In this document: positions 33,630-44,100 of the stretch, piece after piece | Numbering within the stretch: the stretch's first letter is position 1 | Layout of the letters: every line of letters begins with the position of its first letter | Assembly: GCF_001988955.1 (NCBI RefSeq) | Contig: NZ_CP014263.1 | Location: 5,020,501-5,084,500, forward strand | Origin: Spirosoma montaniterrae | GTDB lineage: Bacteria > Bacteroidota > Bacteroidia > Cytophagales > Spirosomataceae | Direction: 5' to 3' | Length of the DNA stretch: 64,000 nucleotides | Made by a program: the position numbers and the translations under genes | Notes under the pieces: model-generated | Told to the model about the DNA's origin: nothing | Seen by the model: the letters and a program-made list of their open reading frames with translations, nothing else | The model's database searches: none

Positions 33630-35993
33630 ATGAGAAGAATCTATACGTTGACTATTCAATTGTGTTTGCTGTTTGTAGCCGTTACATGGTCTCCTACCCA
33701 CGCCCAAACCACTGAAATCTTCAACTACAAGCAGGTATTGGCCGGCCCAAACCGAACCCTCACCGTCAGCATCAATACTGTTAATCGCGCTACCGGCGAG
33801 GTCGTGTTTGGTGGGGGCGACTCACGCGGACCTACCACGCCCGGCCTGACGTTTACGTGGGTTTGGGGCGATGGCACCAGCAACAACGGCTTCTTCCCAC
33901 AAACCAAACGCTACGCTGACGTAACGAAAAATTACGTGGTGCGGGTCATTGCCAACTATTCACCTACCGAAAAAGATACGGTTGAGGTACTGGTTGATTT
34001 TGTGAAGGGAAAGATCACGCCCGTCGCGCTCGATGCTCGATTCAGAGTATTTTTGCCGAGTCAACCGGTTTCGTTGTCCAGTGCCAACGGATACAGTATC
34101 CCCGCTACGTTGCGCCCGCTGCCCGACAATTTGTTCACCGACGTGTCGCGGGCTGATTTTGAGTACCTGTTTCAAATCGGGTCCGTCATTGAACACGACT
34201 TTGTCAATGGCGACGTAGTGATGCCCGGCGGGAAGTTCGAGCAATATGCCCTGCGCGATTCGACTTTCGGCGGGGCTTATGCGCTGTGGTACACGCGTCC
34301 GGTAAGTTTCGGAATAGGCAACGGATTTCTGAAAGGAGCCGACAGCGACTTCTCGTCGATGTACCACGAAATGGCGCATAACATTACGCTCAACTTCCCG
34401 GCCAGTTATCAGTACGGCGGCAAAACCGACGGCCCGGCCAACGCTATTTTCTCGGAAGCCATCGCGCAGATTTTTCAGCACGCGGCTGGCTATGAGCTTA
34501 TCAATAATTATCAGCAATACGGCCTGGATGATATATGGCTGTTTAAACTGAAGCAAAACTTCACCAGCAATGTCCGGTTTCAACGCACTCTGTTCAACGA
34601 ATATATGAGCGCGGGGATGCCGTTTCAAACGTATTACAACGCGAATCAAAACGACGCAAAACGCAACCGCGAGGTACTACAGACCTTTCTGACGGTGCCG
34701 TATATGTTCTTCCGTTACACCGAAGAACAGGGCAAAGGCTACCGGGCACCCGTGAAACGGCTGATGCAGTTTCTGGGTCGGCTCAACGCCGACTGGCTGA
34801 AACGCTACGACCCGAAGACCGATAGCCCAGCGGCCAATGCGTTCCGGGCTACACTGTGGGTGGCGGCCATCTCGCATACGTTCCAGCGTGACCTGCGGGC
34901 CGACTTCCGCGCTATTGGCTACCCGGTCAGCGATGCCGATTGGGCATTTTTGAACCCGTCGGTGTTCAGCGTGTCGCCCGGCGTAGTGAGCGTATCGGCA
35001 ACGGCAGGTAACGTGGCCTCGGTCAGCGTAACGACGTCAGCCAGTAGCTGGAGCATAGCGAATGCGCCAGCGTGGCTGACAGTTAGCCCCCGCCAGGGAA
35101 CGGGTAGTCAGTCGCTGACCATCGCGGCTGCGGCCAATGCGTCGGTCAGTTCGCGTACCGGCGTAGTCACGTTTGCCGCTCCCGACTTTCCGGCATCGAG
35201 CGTAACGGTGGTGCAGGCCGGTGCTGCGGTGAATAGCTGCTCGCTCACAGCCGGGCTGTCGGGTAGCTCGCTCACACTTTGTCAGGGAAGCAGCATTACG
35301 CTGACGGCATCGGGTAGCCAGACGAACGTTGCGTATAGCTGGCAACGCGACGGAACGGCTCTGCCGAACATAACCCCAATGATAGTAATCAACAACAGCG
35401 GTACGTATGCCGTTACGCTGCTCGATCTAAACAACTGCACAGCTACGGTTAGTGCTACGGTGGTGGACGGTCCGGTGGTTGCGCCAGTTATTGCCGCCGT
35501 AAGCGTAACGTCCACCGGGGCGGTGTCACTGAGTGCTACACCCACCGGGCCGGGCCTAACGTATCAGTGGAGTCTAAGCGGAACGGCGATCACAGGTGCT
35601 ACGTCAGTTACGTATGCTGTGCGGCAGTCGGGCGTCTATCAGGTGGCGGTGAGCAATGGCGTATGTGCCGCCACTTCGCCCCCGCTAACCGTAAACGTAG
35701 CGACGGGTTCGGGGCGCGTAGCGGCTGAGTCGGCACCGGAGTTGCTTCGCCTGAACGTATCGCCTAATCCGTCGTCGGGGCGTTTCATTATTCGGCTACA
35801 GCTTCCCGAACCGGCACCCGCTACGTTGCTGCTAACGGACGTATCGGGCCGCGTGGTGCAGGAGTGGCGGCTGAAAGCCAGCCGAACGGTGCATGAGCAG
35901 GAAGCTGACCTGCGTAACATACCGGCGGGTATATATCTGGTCGTGGCTGAATCTGGTGGTATGCAGGTGGTGAATCGAGTGCTGGTGGAGTAA
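33630..35993 (+). CDS. T9SS-secreted putative metallopeptidase with BACON domain
   Basis: This 787-residue protein has a signal peptide (SPTHAQ) and an N-terminal PKD-like sandwich (TFTWVWGDGTSNNG). The central helical domain carries HEMAH at residues 246-250 and, 26 residues after the second His, Glu276 in FSEAIAQ: a gluzincin-like zinc site. A BACON-type domain follows (about 445-533, ASSWSIANAPAWLTVSPRQG). Two short Ig-like repeats come next, and a T9SS sorting domain from about 706 (NVSPNPSSGRFIIRL ... IPAGIYLVV). I infer a secreted or surface peptidase; the catalytic family is not one I can name. Confidence 0.7.
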   Translation: MRRIYTLTIQLCLLFVAVTWSPTHAQTTEIFNYKQVLAGPNRTLTVSINTVNRATGEVVFGGGDSRGPTTPGLTFTWVWGDGTSNNGFFPQTKRYADVTKNYVVRVIANYSPTEKDTVEVLVDFVKGKITPVALDARFRVFLPSQPVSLSSANGYSIPATLRPLPDNLFTDVSRADFEYLFQIGSVIEHDFVNGDVVMPGGKFEQYALRDSTFGGAYALWYTRPVSFGIGNGFLKGADSDFSSMYHEMAHNITLNFPASYQYGGKTDGPANAIFSEAIAQIFQHAAGYELINNYQQYGLDDIWLFKLKQNFTSNVRFQRTLFNEYMSAGMPFQTYYNANQNDAKRNREVLQTFLTVPYMFFRYTEEQGKGYRAPVKRLMQFLGRLNADWLKRYDPKTDSPAANAFRATLWVAAISHTFQRDLRADFRAIGYPVSDADWAFLNPSVFSVSPGVVSVSATAGNVASVSVTTSASSWSIANAPAWLTVSPRQGTGSQSLTIAAAANASVSSRTGVVTFAAPDFPASSVTVVQAGAAVNSCSLTAGLSGSSLTLCQGSSITLTASGSQTNVAYSWQRDGTALPNITPMIVINNSGTYAVTLLDLNNCTATVSATVVDGPVVAPVIAAVSVTSTGAVSLSATPTGPGLTYQWSLSGTAITGATSVTYAVRQSGVYQVAVSNGVCAATSPPLTVNVATGSGRVAAESAPELLRLNVSPNPSSGRFIIRLQLPEPAPATLLLTDVSGRVVQEWRLKASRTVHEQEADLRNIPAGIYLVVAESGGMQVVNRVLVE

Positions 35994-36077
35994 TTCGGGT
36001 AGGTGTACCGGTTGGCGTTTGCCGAACTTTCCGCAACTTTGGCGTCTGTTCTGCTACGCAATCAACCAAACTTTACC

Positions 36078-37043
36078 ATGACTCATTGGGGAATTTTAGG
36101 ACCGGGCCGCATCGCCCATAAATTCGCGCAGGATTTGCTGACGCTGCCCGATGCCCAACTCTACGCTGTGGCTTCTACCGATCAGCAACGCGCCGACGAA
36201 TTTGCCCAACAGTACGGAGCCACGCACGCGTTCGGTAGCTACGACGGGCTGCTCACCCTGCCCGACCTCGACGTAGTGTATGTAGCGACGCCCCACGTCA
36301 AGCACTACGATAATGCGCTGATGCTTCTCAACGGCGGAGTGCCGGTTCTGGGCGAAAAACCGTTTGCCATGAACGGGCAGCAGGTGCGTGAGATGGTCGA
36401 TACGGCACGGAGTAAGCGGGTTTTTCTGATGGAAGCACTCTGGAGCCGGTTTATGCCCGTGCTGCAACGCGCCCATCAGCTTGTGCAGGACGGAGCCATT
36501 GGCACCGTTACGAGCGTGCGGGCCGATTTTGGCTTTGCCGCGCCGTTTCTGCCCGAAAAACGACTTTATAACAAAGACCTCGGCGGTGGTTCGCTGATGG
36601 ACATTGGGATTTACCCGCTGTTCTTTTCGTACCTGATGCTTGGCTTGCCGCAGACTGTAAAAGCGAGTGCCACGTTCGCCAGCACGGGCGTCGATGAGCA
36701 ATGCGGTATGGTGCTCACCTACGCGGATGGCGAGATGGCCGTGCTGGAAAGTACCCTGCGAACCAAAACACCCTGCGAAGCCTTTGTTTTTGGTACAGAG
36801 GGGCATATTCGCATTCATTCGCGCTGGCACGAAACGCAGGGCCTGACGCTGGAACGCAACGGCCACGACCCTGAACTATTCACGGCTCAGCGCACTACGT
36901 TCGGCTACGACTACGAAGCCGCACACGTGATGCAATGTTTGGCCGAAGGCCGCACCGAGAGCCACCTTTGGTCGCTCGATGACAGCGTGAATTTAATGAC
37001 CCTGCTCGATGCGGTGCGGGCTGAAGCCGGGATTGTGTACTGA
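36078..37043 (+). CDS. Gfo/Idh/MocA-family oxidoreductase (cytoplasmic)
   Basis: This 321-residue protein begins HWGILGPGRIAHKFAQDL, a Rossmann nucleotide-binding motif. It also has DVVYVATPHVKHYDNALMLL, then the EKPFAMN catalytic-lysine motif, and the C-terminal domain with DLGGGSLMDIGIYPLFF. This layout matches the dihydrodiol dehydrogenase/NAD-sugar dehydrogenase branch. No signal peptide, unlike the exported relative at 20253. I use the ATG at 36078; the frame runs upstream without similarity. It precedes purM by 36 bases, but purM has its own -7 box. Confidence 0.85.
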   Translation: MTHWGILGPGRIAHKFAQDLLTLPDAQLYAVASTDQQRADEFAQQYGATHAFGSYDGLLTLPDLDVVYVATPHVKHYDNALMLLNGGVPVLGEKPFAMNGQQVREMVDTARSKRVFLMEALWSRFMPVLQRAHQLVQDGAIGTVTSVRADFGFAAPFLPEKRLYNKDLGGGSLMDIGIYPLFFSYLMLGLPQTVKASATFASTGVDEQCGMVLTYADGEMAVLESTLRTKTPCEAFVFGTEGHIRIHSRWHETQGLTLERNGHDPELFTAQRTTFGYDYEAAHVMQCLAEGRTESHLWSLDDSVNLMTLLDAVRAEAGIVY

Positions 37044-37067
37044 ATCGGTGCCACCTACTTTTTCCCT

Positions 37068-37075
37068 TACCTTTG
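37068..37075 (+). promoter_or_regulatory. -7 promoter element of purM
   Basis: TACCTTTG matches TAnnTTTG and ends four bases before the ATG at 37080, the same spacing as at 6749, so the transcript would be leaderless. No clear -33 TTG is seen. Confidence 0.5.
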
Positions 37076-37079
37076 CGGT

Positions 37080-38243
37080 ATGACTGATCGTTACGCCCAG
37101 CGCGGAGTGTCTGCCAGCAAAGAAGACGTTCACGCGGCTATTGCCCAGCTCGATAAGGGCTTATTTCCAAAAGCATTCTGTAAAATTGTTCCCGATACAC
37201 TGGCCGCTGATCCCGACTTTTGCACCATCATGCACGCCGACGGGGCCGGTACCAAATCGTCGCTGGCTTACCTCTACTGGCGCGAAACGGGCGATCTGAG
37301 CGTATGGCGCGGCATTGCGCAAGACGCCGTAGTGATGAATACTGACGACCTGATTTGCGTAGGAACCACCGGGCCGATGCTGCTGTCGAGTACAATTGGA
37401 CGTAACAAAAACCTGATTCCGGGCGAGGTGATTGCCGAAATCATTAACGGCACCGAAGAGGTGTTACAAATGCTACGCGATCACGGTATCGAAATCCACA
37501 GCACCGGGGGCGAAACCGCCGACGTGGGTGATCTGGTGCGCACCGTCATTGTGGATAGTACCGTGATTGCCCGGATGCGTCGCGATCAGGTTATCAGCAA
37601 CGACCGTATTCAGCCCGGCGACGTGATTGTTGGACTGGCGTCGTTTGGGCAGGCTACGTATGAAAAAAGCTACAACGGTGGTATGGGCAGCAACGGCCTG
37701 ACCTCGGCCCGCCACGATGTTCTGGCGCATTACCTCGCCGATAAATACCCCGAAAGTTTCGATCCGGCTGTCGATAAATCGCTGATTTACAGTGGTAGCA
37801 AAGGATTGCTGGACAAACAACCTGATCTAAACGTTACTGTCGGGCAACTTATTCTTTCGCCTACGCGCACCTATGCACCTGTAGCAAAGATACTTTTAGA
37901 CGAACTGCGACCTTATATCCACGGCATGGTACACTGCTCGGGCGGGGCACAAACGAAAGTGCTGCACTTCGTTGATAATCTGCACGTTATAAAAGACAAT
38001 CTGTTCTCAATTCCGCCCTTATTCCGTCTAATTCAACAAGAGAGCGGTACAAGTTGGCAGGAGATGTACAAGGTTTTCAATATGGGCCACCGCTTAGAGA
38101 TTTATTTACCCGAAGCTTATGCACAACGGGTTATCGAAGTATCAGAATCGTTTGGTATCGACGCACAGGTAATTGGCCGGGTCGAAGCGTTTACCGGAAA
38201 ACAGGTGACAATTCAATCGAACGAAGGAACTTTCATTTATTAA
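37080..38243 (+). CDS. purM: PurM, phosphoribosylformylglycinamidine cyclo-ligase
   Basis: This 387-residue protein has the AIR synthase landmarks: ADGAGTKSSLAYLYWRETGD, DDLICVGTTGPML, STGGETADVGDLV and VGLASFGQATYEKSYNGGMG. It is longer than the 345-residue E. coli enzyme, as is usual for Bacteroidota. It closes the imidazole ring in purine synthesis. It stands alone with its own promoter box, not in a pur operon; purE is also isolated (23776). Confidence 0.9.
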   Translation: MTDRYAQRGVSASKEDVHAAIAQLDKGLFPKAFCKIVPDTLAADPDFCTIMHADGAGTKSSLAYLYWRETGDLSVWRGIAQDAVVMNTDDLICVGTTGPMLLSSTIGRNKNLIPGEVIAEIINGTEEVLQMLRDHGIEIHSTGGETADVGDLVRTVIVDSTVIARMRRDQVISNDRIQPGDVIVGLASFGQATYEKSYNGGMGSNGLTSARHDVLAHYLADKYPESFDPAVDKSLIYSGSKGLLDKQPDLNVTVGQLILSPTRTYAPVAKILLDELRPYIHGMVHCSGGAQTKVLHFVDNLHVIKDNLFSIPPLFRLIQQESGTSWQEMYKVFNMGHRLEIYLPEAYAQRVIEVSESFGIDAQVIGRVEAFTGKQVTIQSNEGTFIY

Positions 38244-38313
38244 TTAACCGCAAGAATCGTTACTAATGTTTGAGTAAACTGTCTAAGGCATGTTATAAAT
38301 ACATAGCCCGGAC

Positions 38314-39423
38314 ATGAAACAACTTTACCTATTTATTACACTGTTTGCTCTGGGAGTATCGGCCATACCGCCAACTTCAACAGCTCAACCGTTTACGGGC
38401 GCATGGAGTTTTGAAGGTAACTCAGACGGTGTTTCATCAAATCCGCTAATTTCAGTTTCGTCGGCCAGTTATACCGGCGTGAATCTTTTGGCAGTTAATC
38501 CGTACACAACGGGTCATGCCGGGTTAGGAGCCAACATACAAAACTGGTCAACGTCGGTATGTAATAATACAGAATATGTACAGTTTTCGGTCAGCACCAA
38601 TGGTACGGCGAAGATGACACTCAGTTCACTGTCATTTGCCTTTGCCCGCTCAGATGCTGGTCCTCGAAACATCAGCGTTCGGTCGAGCGTCAACGGCTAC
38701 AGCAGTGATACCTACACGCAAACGGTTAATACTGGTTACCAAACGGCATCTATTGGCCTGAGTGGGTCAGATTATACAAATCGGACGGGAACCATCACGT
38801 TTCGGATTTACGCCTGTAACCCTACTGCCAGTGGTGGAACGCTTCGACTTGATGAAATCAAACTGAACGGAACCCCCCTTCCCGTCGAACTTGTTTCATT
38901 TACCGCCAAACCACAGGGCGAGCGCGTACAACTCTCGTGGGAAACCAGTTGGGAGCGTAATGCCGAACGTTTTGAGGTGCAACGCAGCCGCGACCTCGGC
39001 GAGTTTCTGACCATCGGCAGCCTGACTGCCAAAGGCACCACCGACCAGCGACAGCAATACGGTTTTATGGACGAACATCCGTTTGACGGGGCAAATTATT
39101 ACCGGCTCAAACAAGTTGATTTCGACGGCACAACCGAATATTCCCGACCAGTAGCTGTTGTAATGGACAACCTGACACCTTCGCTGGAAATTCTGGGCAA
39201 TCCGTCTGATAGGCAGGCCATTCGTGCTGCCGTTCGCAATTTGCCCGATGCCACATACCGTTTAACAACGCTGACCGGCCAGGATGTACTCGTTCAATCC
39301 GGCCCGATACAGGTCGATGGTTCAGTGACGATAACGCCTATCCAACCGCTGATGCCCGGCCTGTATCTGCTCCGCGCCGAAGCCGCAACAGGGCGTATTG
39401 TTCAGAGAGTGGCGGTAGAGTAA
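38314..39423 (+). CDS. Secreted protein with T9SS C-terminal domain
   Basis: This 369-residue protein has a signal peptide (TSTAQ). A beta-rich N-terminal domain runs to about residue 185 (FTGAWSFEGNSDG, GTITFRIYACNP), as in many secreted Bacteroidota proteins of unknown function. LPVELVSFTAKPQGERVQLSW follows in a pattern common just before T9SS domains, and the protein ends with a sorting domain (MPGLYLLRAEA ... IVQRVAVE). I infer a T9SS-exported, possibly surface-attached protein. Its stop codon TAA is the first three bases of the terminator palindrome. Confidence 0.75.
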   Translation: MKQLYLFITLFALGVSAIPPTSTAQPFTGAWSFEGNSDGVSSNPLISVSSASYTGVNLLAVNPYTTGHAGLGANIQNWSTSVCNNTEYVQFSVSTNGTAKMTLSSLSFAFARSDAGPRNISVRSSVNGYSSDTYTQTVNTGYQTASIGLSGSDYTNRTGTITFRIYACNPTASGGTLRLDEIKLNGTPLPVELVSFTAKPQGERVQLSWETSWERNAERFEVQRSRDLGEFLTIGSLTAKGTTDQRQQYGFMDEHPFDGANYYRLKQVDFDGTTEYSRPVAVVMDNLTPSLEILGNPSDRQAIRAAVRNLPDATYRLTTLTGQDVLVQSGPIQVDGSVTITPIQPLMPGLYLLRAEAATGRIVQRVAVE

Positions 39424-39475
39424 GGCGGCTGGAAAGCCGCAGATTATCGCAGTCTGCGGCTTTCCAGCCGCCTTA
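39421..39475. terminator. Palindromic bidirectional terminator holding both stop codons
   Basis: Arms 39421-39443 (TAAGGCGGCTGGAAAGCC plus GCAGA) and 39453-39475 are a perfect 23-bp inverted repeat around a 9-base loop. Each arm can also fold alone (GCGGCT/AGCCGC). The first TAA is the stop of the plus-strand gene and the last TTA is the stop of the minus-strand gene. Confidence 0.8.
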
Positions 39476-40243
39476 CGTTAGGCTAATCAGCGGTCTCCCG
39501 TTTAGGGCCAGCACCAGCGTGAAAACCGCTAAAGCTCCGTAAAGAAGCCCGGCCAGCACGATTAACCTAACATCTTTGAGTACGTAAAACGACAGCAGTG
39601 GCAATACCTGCAACGCGTGCATGCCCACAAAATGCGCGATGCGTGGGTCGCCGTAGCGGGTACTCCAGTTAACAAGCGGTAGGCCCGCGCCCCCGTCCGG
39701 CCCGCCAATGGTATGACTTAGCCGGGCACCCATCACGAACCCTTCGAAGGCAAAAACAACGAAAATCAAAATACCGATACGAATGCCCCAGACATAGTAA
39801 ATTGGTAACTCAGGAAAGCTACGCACAAAGAAGAGATAGCCGACGTAAGCCGTGTATAGCACCACAAGCGTAATGGCAATACCCATCAGCGAGTAAAGCG
39901 CACCGTAAACAGGCGTACTTATATTAAAATGCGACAACTGCCCCCGCGATGCCTGCCAGATGATATAAACAAGCTCGAAGCCGAGCAGGCCGATAACTGT
40001 CCAGTTGAATGGTCGAACATTAAAGTCAGGCATCAGGTAATGGCAAAACCAGGCCATTGCCCAAACGTAGAGCGTTGTCGATAACGTGAACTTGAACGGC
40101 TTATACCAGGCGTTTACACCCAGCACCTCAACCGAGGTGAACCGGGTCAGGGTCAGAAAGAGCAACGACAGCCCCAGACAAATCAAGCCGAACCAAAAGA
40201 GAGGTAGGTTACGTAGCCTCAGTTCGTCAACAAAATGATACAT
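39473..40243 (-). CDS. Seven-helix integral membrane protein, unknown function
   Basis: This 256-residue protein has about seven hydrophobic helices, starting MYHFVDELRLRNLPLFWFGL and including WYKPFKFTLSTTLYVWAMAW and HFVGMHALQVLPLLSFY. Conserved-looking His residues (HFVGMHALQ) inside membrane segments recall haem- or quinone-associated proteins, but no family is certain. It follows the SDR gene by 32 bases on the same strand and may be the last gene of the efflux operon unit. Confidence 0.6.
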   Translation of the reverse strand: MYHFVDELRLRNLPLFWFGLICLGLSLLFLTLTRFTSVEVLGVNAWYKPFKFTLSTTLYVWAMAWFCHYLMPDFNVRPFNWTVIGLLGFELVYIIWQASRGQLSHFNISTPVYGALYSLMGIAITLVVLYTAYVGYLFFVRSFPELPIYYVWGIRIGILIFVVFAFEGFVMGARLSHTIGGPDGGAGLPLVNWSTRYGDPRIAHFVGMHALQVLPLLSFYVLKDVRLIVLAGLLYGALAVFTLVLALNGRPLISLT

Positions 40244-40275
40244 CAGCGCAGGGTTTTAAAGGTGAGTTATTGTTT

Positions 40276-41088
40276 TTAAGCCCGTTGATGCTTGGTCATG
40301 CCACTCATTACTTGCTGCATAATCCGCACTTTGCCCCAACGCGGCACCGTTCGGAGCGAGTATGTCAGTACTTTTGTCAGAAAACCGGGCAATACGGTGT
40401 GTTGCCGACCTAATGCTTTCAGAATGGGAACGCCAACCTGCTGGGGCGTTAAACTCATGTTCATGACCATGTTTGCCCGTTGGCCGAAACCGCTGCTTAC
40501 GGGTCCCGGTGCTGCCGCCAGAACGTCTACGCCCAGCGAACCCAATTCAAGCGCAATAGCCTCGGCCAGTGTCTGTACGTAGGCTTTGGTGGCGGCATAG
40601 TGAGCTGCGTAAGGTACTCCCTGAAAGGCCACCAGCGAACTCAACAGAATGATCCCCCCCCGCTTCTGGGTAGCAAACCGCTGCCCAAAATGATGAGTAA
40701 GTTTCAGTAACGACTCCGTATTGAGCCGAAGCATATTTACCTCCTCGTCCAAATTTGATGCTCGAAACTCGCCCGATGTGCCAAAGCCAGCCGAGTGTAT
40801 AAAAAGGCCGACAGGCTGGTTGCTGGTGGCTTCAAGCAGTTGACTGATACCAGTTTCTTCCGAAAGATCAGCCGCTACTGGTGTTACAACAACACCATAG
40901 CGCGTCTGTAAATCATTTGCCACACGCTCGAGACGTGTTGTAGTGCGGGCATTAATAATCAGATTTAGTCCTGACTCGGCCAACCGTTCGGCCAGTTCAA
41001 GCCCAATGCCCGACGAAGCTCCGGCAACAACAGCCAACGGACCATAGCGGGCTTTGAGCCGTTGTTGTTCTGACGTTGATAAGTTCAT
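40276..41088 (-). CDS. SDR-family dehydrogenase, DltE/YqjQ-like
   Basis: This 270-residue protein carries the SDR nucleotide motif VVAGASSGIGLELAERL, the NAG-equivalent IHSAGFG, the catalytic Ser in ILLSSLVAFQG and Tyr-Lys in YAAHYAATKAY. Its C-terminal third (TPQQVGVPILKALGRQ ... KVLTYSLRTVPRWG) resembles the DltE-like branch of membrane-proximal SDRs. It starts 26 bases after the RND pump gene and may be part of that operon. Substrate unknown. Confidence 0.8.
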   Translation of the reverse strand: MNLSTSEQQRLKARYGPLAVVAGASSGIGLELAERLAESGLNLIINARTTTRLERVANDLQTRYGVVVTPVAADLSEETGISQLLEATSNQPVGLFIHSAGFGTSGEFRASNLDEEVNMLRLNTESLLKLTHHFGQRFATQKRGGIILLSSLVAFQGVPYAAHYAATKAYVQTLAEAIALELGSLGVDVLAAAPGPVSSGFGQRANMVMNMSLTPQQVGVPILKALGRQHTVLPGFLTKVLTYSLRTVPRWGKVRIMQQVMSGMTKHQRA

Positions 41089-41114
41089 AAGTAAATTTGG
41101 GTTTAGTTGTTACT

Positions 41115-44100
41115 CTATGCCAATTCCAGTTCTTCTTTCATCGTCTTCACCTCCACTCTCGGTGGCAGTAGTTTGTACAGCACGGGCGTAACTACCCGCG
41201 AGAGTAACGTGCTGGAAATCAGACCGCCAATCAGTACCCAGGCCAGTGGGCTGTAGAGCGGGTTGCCTTCTACCGCCAGTGGCATCAGCCCGCCAATGGC
41301 CGTGAGCGACGTCAGTACAATCGGCACAAAACGTACTTCGCCCGCGTGTTCGATAGCTTCGATAAGCGGCATACCGTCGGCGCGGAGTTGGTTCGTGAAA
41401 TCAACCAACAGAATCGAATTCTTAACTTCGATACCGATCAGGGCAATTAGTCCGATGATGGCAACAAACGAAAACGGGTTGCCCGTGAGCAGCAGCGCGG
41501 CAATGGCACCGATTACACCCAGCGGAATTACCGATAGCACAATCAGTGTGCTTTTGATGGTGCCGAACTCCAGAATCAGCACGGCCAGAAAGCCGAATAC
41601 CGTTATCAGGATGATCGTGCCCAGCCCACCGAACGACTTCGACCGGCTTTCCAGTTCGCCAGCCGCTACGTAGCGAAAACCCGCCGGAAACTTCATGGTG
41701 TCGAGTTGCTTCAGTACGTCATTATACACGTTATCGACTAAATAACCCGTTTTTACGAAAGCCGTAACGCTCACGTAGCGGTCTTTGTCATAGTGCTTGA
41801 TTAGGTTTGTTCCAGTCTCGAACTCTACGTCGGCCACCTGCCGGAGCGGCACAGCGGCACCCGTTACCGTGTTGACATACAGATTATTCAGTACCGTTTG
41901 GTCGGTGATGCGGCCTTTGGGTAGTGTTACCGAAATCGTGTATTCATCGTCTGAGTTTGGTTCTTTGAAGGTGCCGACGTTGAGGCCCGCTACGGCCATG
42001 CGAATGGTGCGGTTGATGTCGGCGATGGACAAGCCCAGCAGCCCGGCCTTTTCTTTATTGACCCGGATGCGAAGGTCGGTTTTGCGCGTTGCCAGCGGGT
42101 TATTGATATAAATAGTGCCCGGCGTTTGTTTCAGAGTAGCTTCCACGCGGGCGGCTACCGTGCGGAGTGTGTCTAAATTTTCGCCGAATACGCGAATGGC
42201 AATAGGAGCTTCCTGGTCGGGGCCTTGCTCAAAGTCTTTTACTTCGATTTTTGCGTTTGGATATAACGCAAATCGGTTGCGGTACTTGTCGATGAGGACG
42301 CGTTTTTCGGCAGGCTCAACATCGGTCAACTGCACGAAAAACTGCGCGAAATTGGTGGCTTCGTTCCGCTGAATTACGTTGTAATAAATGCGCGGATTGC
42401 CTTTTCCGACGTTGGTGGTGAAGTGCCGAACCGTCGAATCGCTTTTGAGTTGGCTTTCTACATACCGCGCTACCCGGTTGGTTTCGCCTAAACTGCTGCC
42501 TTCGGGCGTTTCGATATTGATCAGAAACTGCGGTTTCTCCGACGCCGGAAACAGCGCGAAACCGGCCCGCCCGGCCTGCGATACGGCCAATCCGAAAATA
42601 GCTCCGGCAACCAGCAGCGTCAGAACGGGCCGACGCAGGGCCGCGTGCAACAACCGGCTATATGATCCGCTGATGAGTTTTTTCAGTGCCCGCAGAAAAA
42701 TATTACCTTCAGGATTGTGGCTGTGCTTCAGAATGCGGCTGCTCAGAAAGGGTACAATCGTAAGCGAAACGACCATCGACGCCAGCACAGTCATGACAAC
42801 GGCCATCGGCAGCGACCGGATAAAATCGCCCGACGCTTCGGGCAAAAACAGTAGCGGCATAAAGGCCAGAATCAGCGTAGTTGTGCAGCCAATTACGGCC
42901 AGCGTAATCTGACTCGTGGCTTTGATAGCCGCTTCCCGTTTCGAGTAACCTTCGCGCAGATACCGCTCGATGTTCTCAACCACCACAATGCTGTCGTCGA
43001 CCAGAATGCCGAGTGCTACAATCAGCCCGACGATGCTTAATTGATTGATACTGAAACCAAACGCGTCGAGCAGCGATAGCCCGATAGCCAGCGAAAGTGG
43101 TATCGAAACCATAACCACCAGCGCGGCCCGGAAACCCAGCGGCAGCAATGTGATCGACACCAATAGAATGGCGATGATAAAATCCTGTACAAAATGCCCC
43201 AGCCGTTTGTTTACGCTCGTGGCCTGATCGAAATTTTTGGTCAGCTTGATATGGGGCGGCAGCGACTGGGCGAAGGTTTCGATAATCGGATTCACCTGAT
43301 CGCCCACTTTCTGAATGTTCTCGCCAATTTTCTGACTTGCCGTCACCAGCACGGCCCGGTGGCCGTTGAGCCGGGTAATGTGCGCTTCGTCTTCGAGGTT
43401 TTCCGCTACGTCGGCAATGTCGCGCAGGTACACGATTTTCTGTCCGTTGCTCGATACGATGGTATTCCGAATCTGCTCAATCGACTCATATTTACCCGCC
43501 GTTTTGACGTTGAATTTCCGCGTACCAACCTGCACGCTTCCACCCGGAATATTTACGTTTTCGGCCTGCAAGGCACCAATCACGCGGTTGACGGGAATAC
43601 CTTCCTGCGCCATCTTCTCGATGTTGAGCGACACGCGCACGGTGCTTTGGGGATAGCCCCAGTCGTCTACGTTTTTCAGGCTTTTCACCTTTTCGAGCCG
43701 CTCTTTCAGGTCATCGGCATACCGCCCCAGTTCCTTATCCGAGGCCACCTCCGACTGTAACGCCACCTGCACGATATTCACGTCGGAGGGCGAAAACTTA
43801 TTGATTTTAATGGAGAAAATATCTGATGGCAATTCGCTGCGCAGGGCGTTTGTCTCGCGTACCAATTCCTGATACTTCTCGTCGGGGTCCTGACCATACT
43901 CGTACTCAACCCGAAACACGGCTAATCCGTCGCCGATGGTGGTAATTACGTGGTCGATATTGTCGAGTTCGTTGAAGCGTTTCTCGGCAGGGTCGGCCAC
44001 GAGTTCTTCCATGTCGCGGGCATCGGTGCCGGGGTAAACCACGACTACCGCAAAGTTGGGTGCTACAAATTCGGGGTCTTCGCCCCGTGGCATGTTCAGC

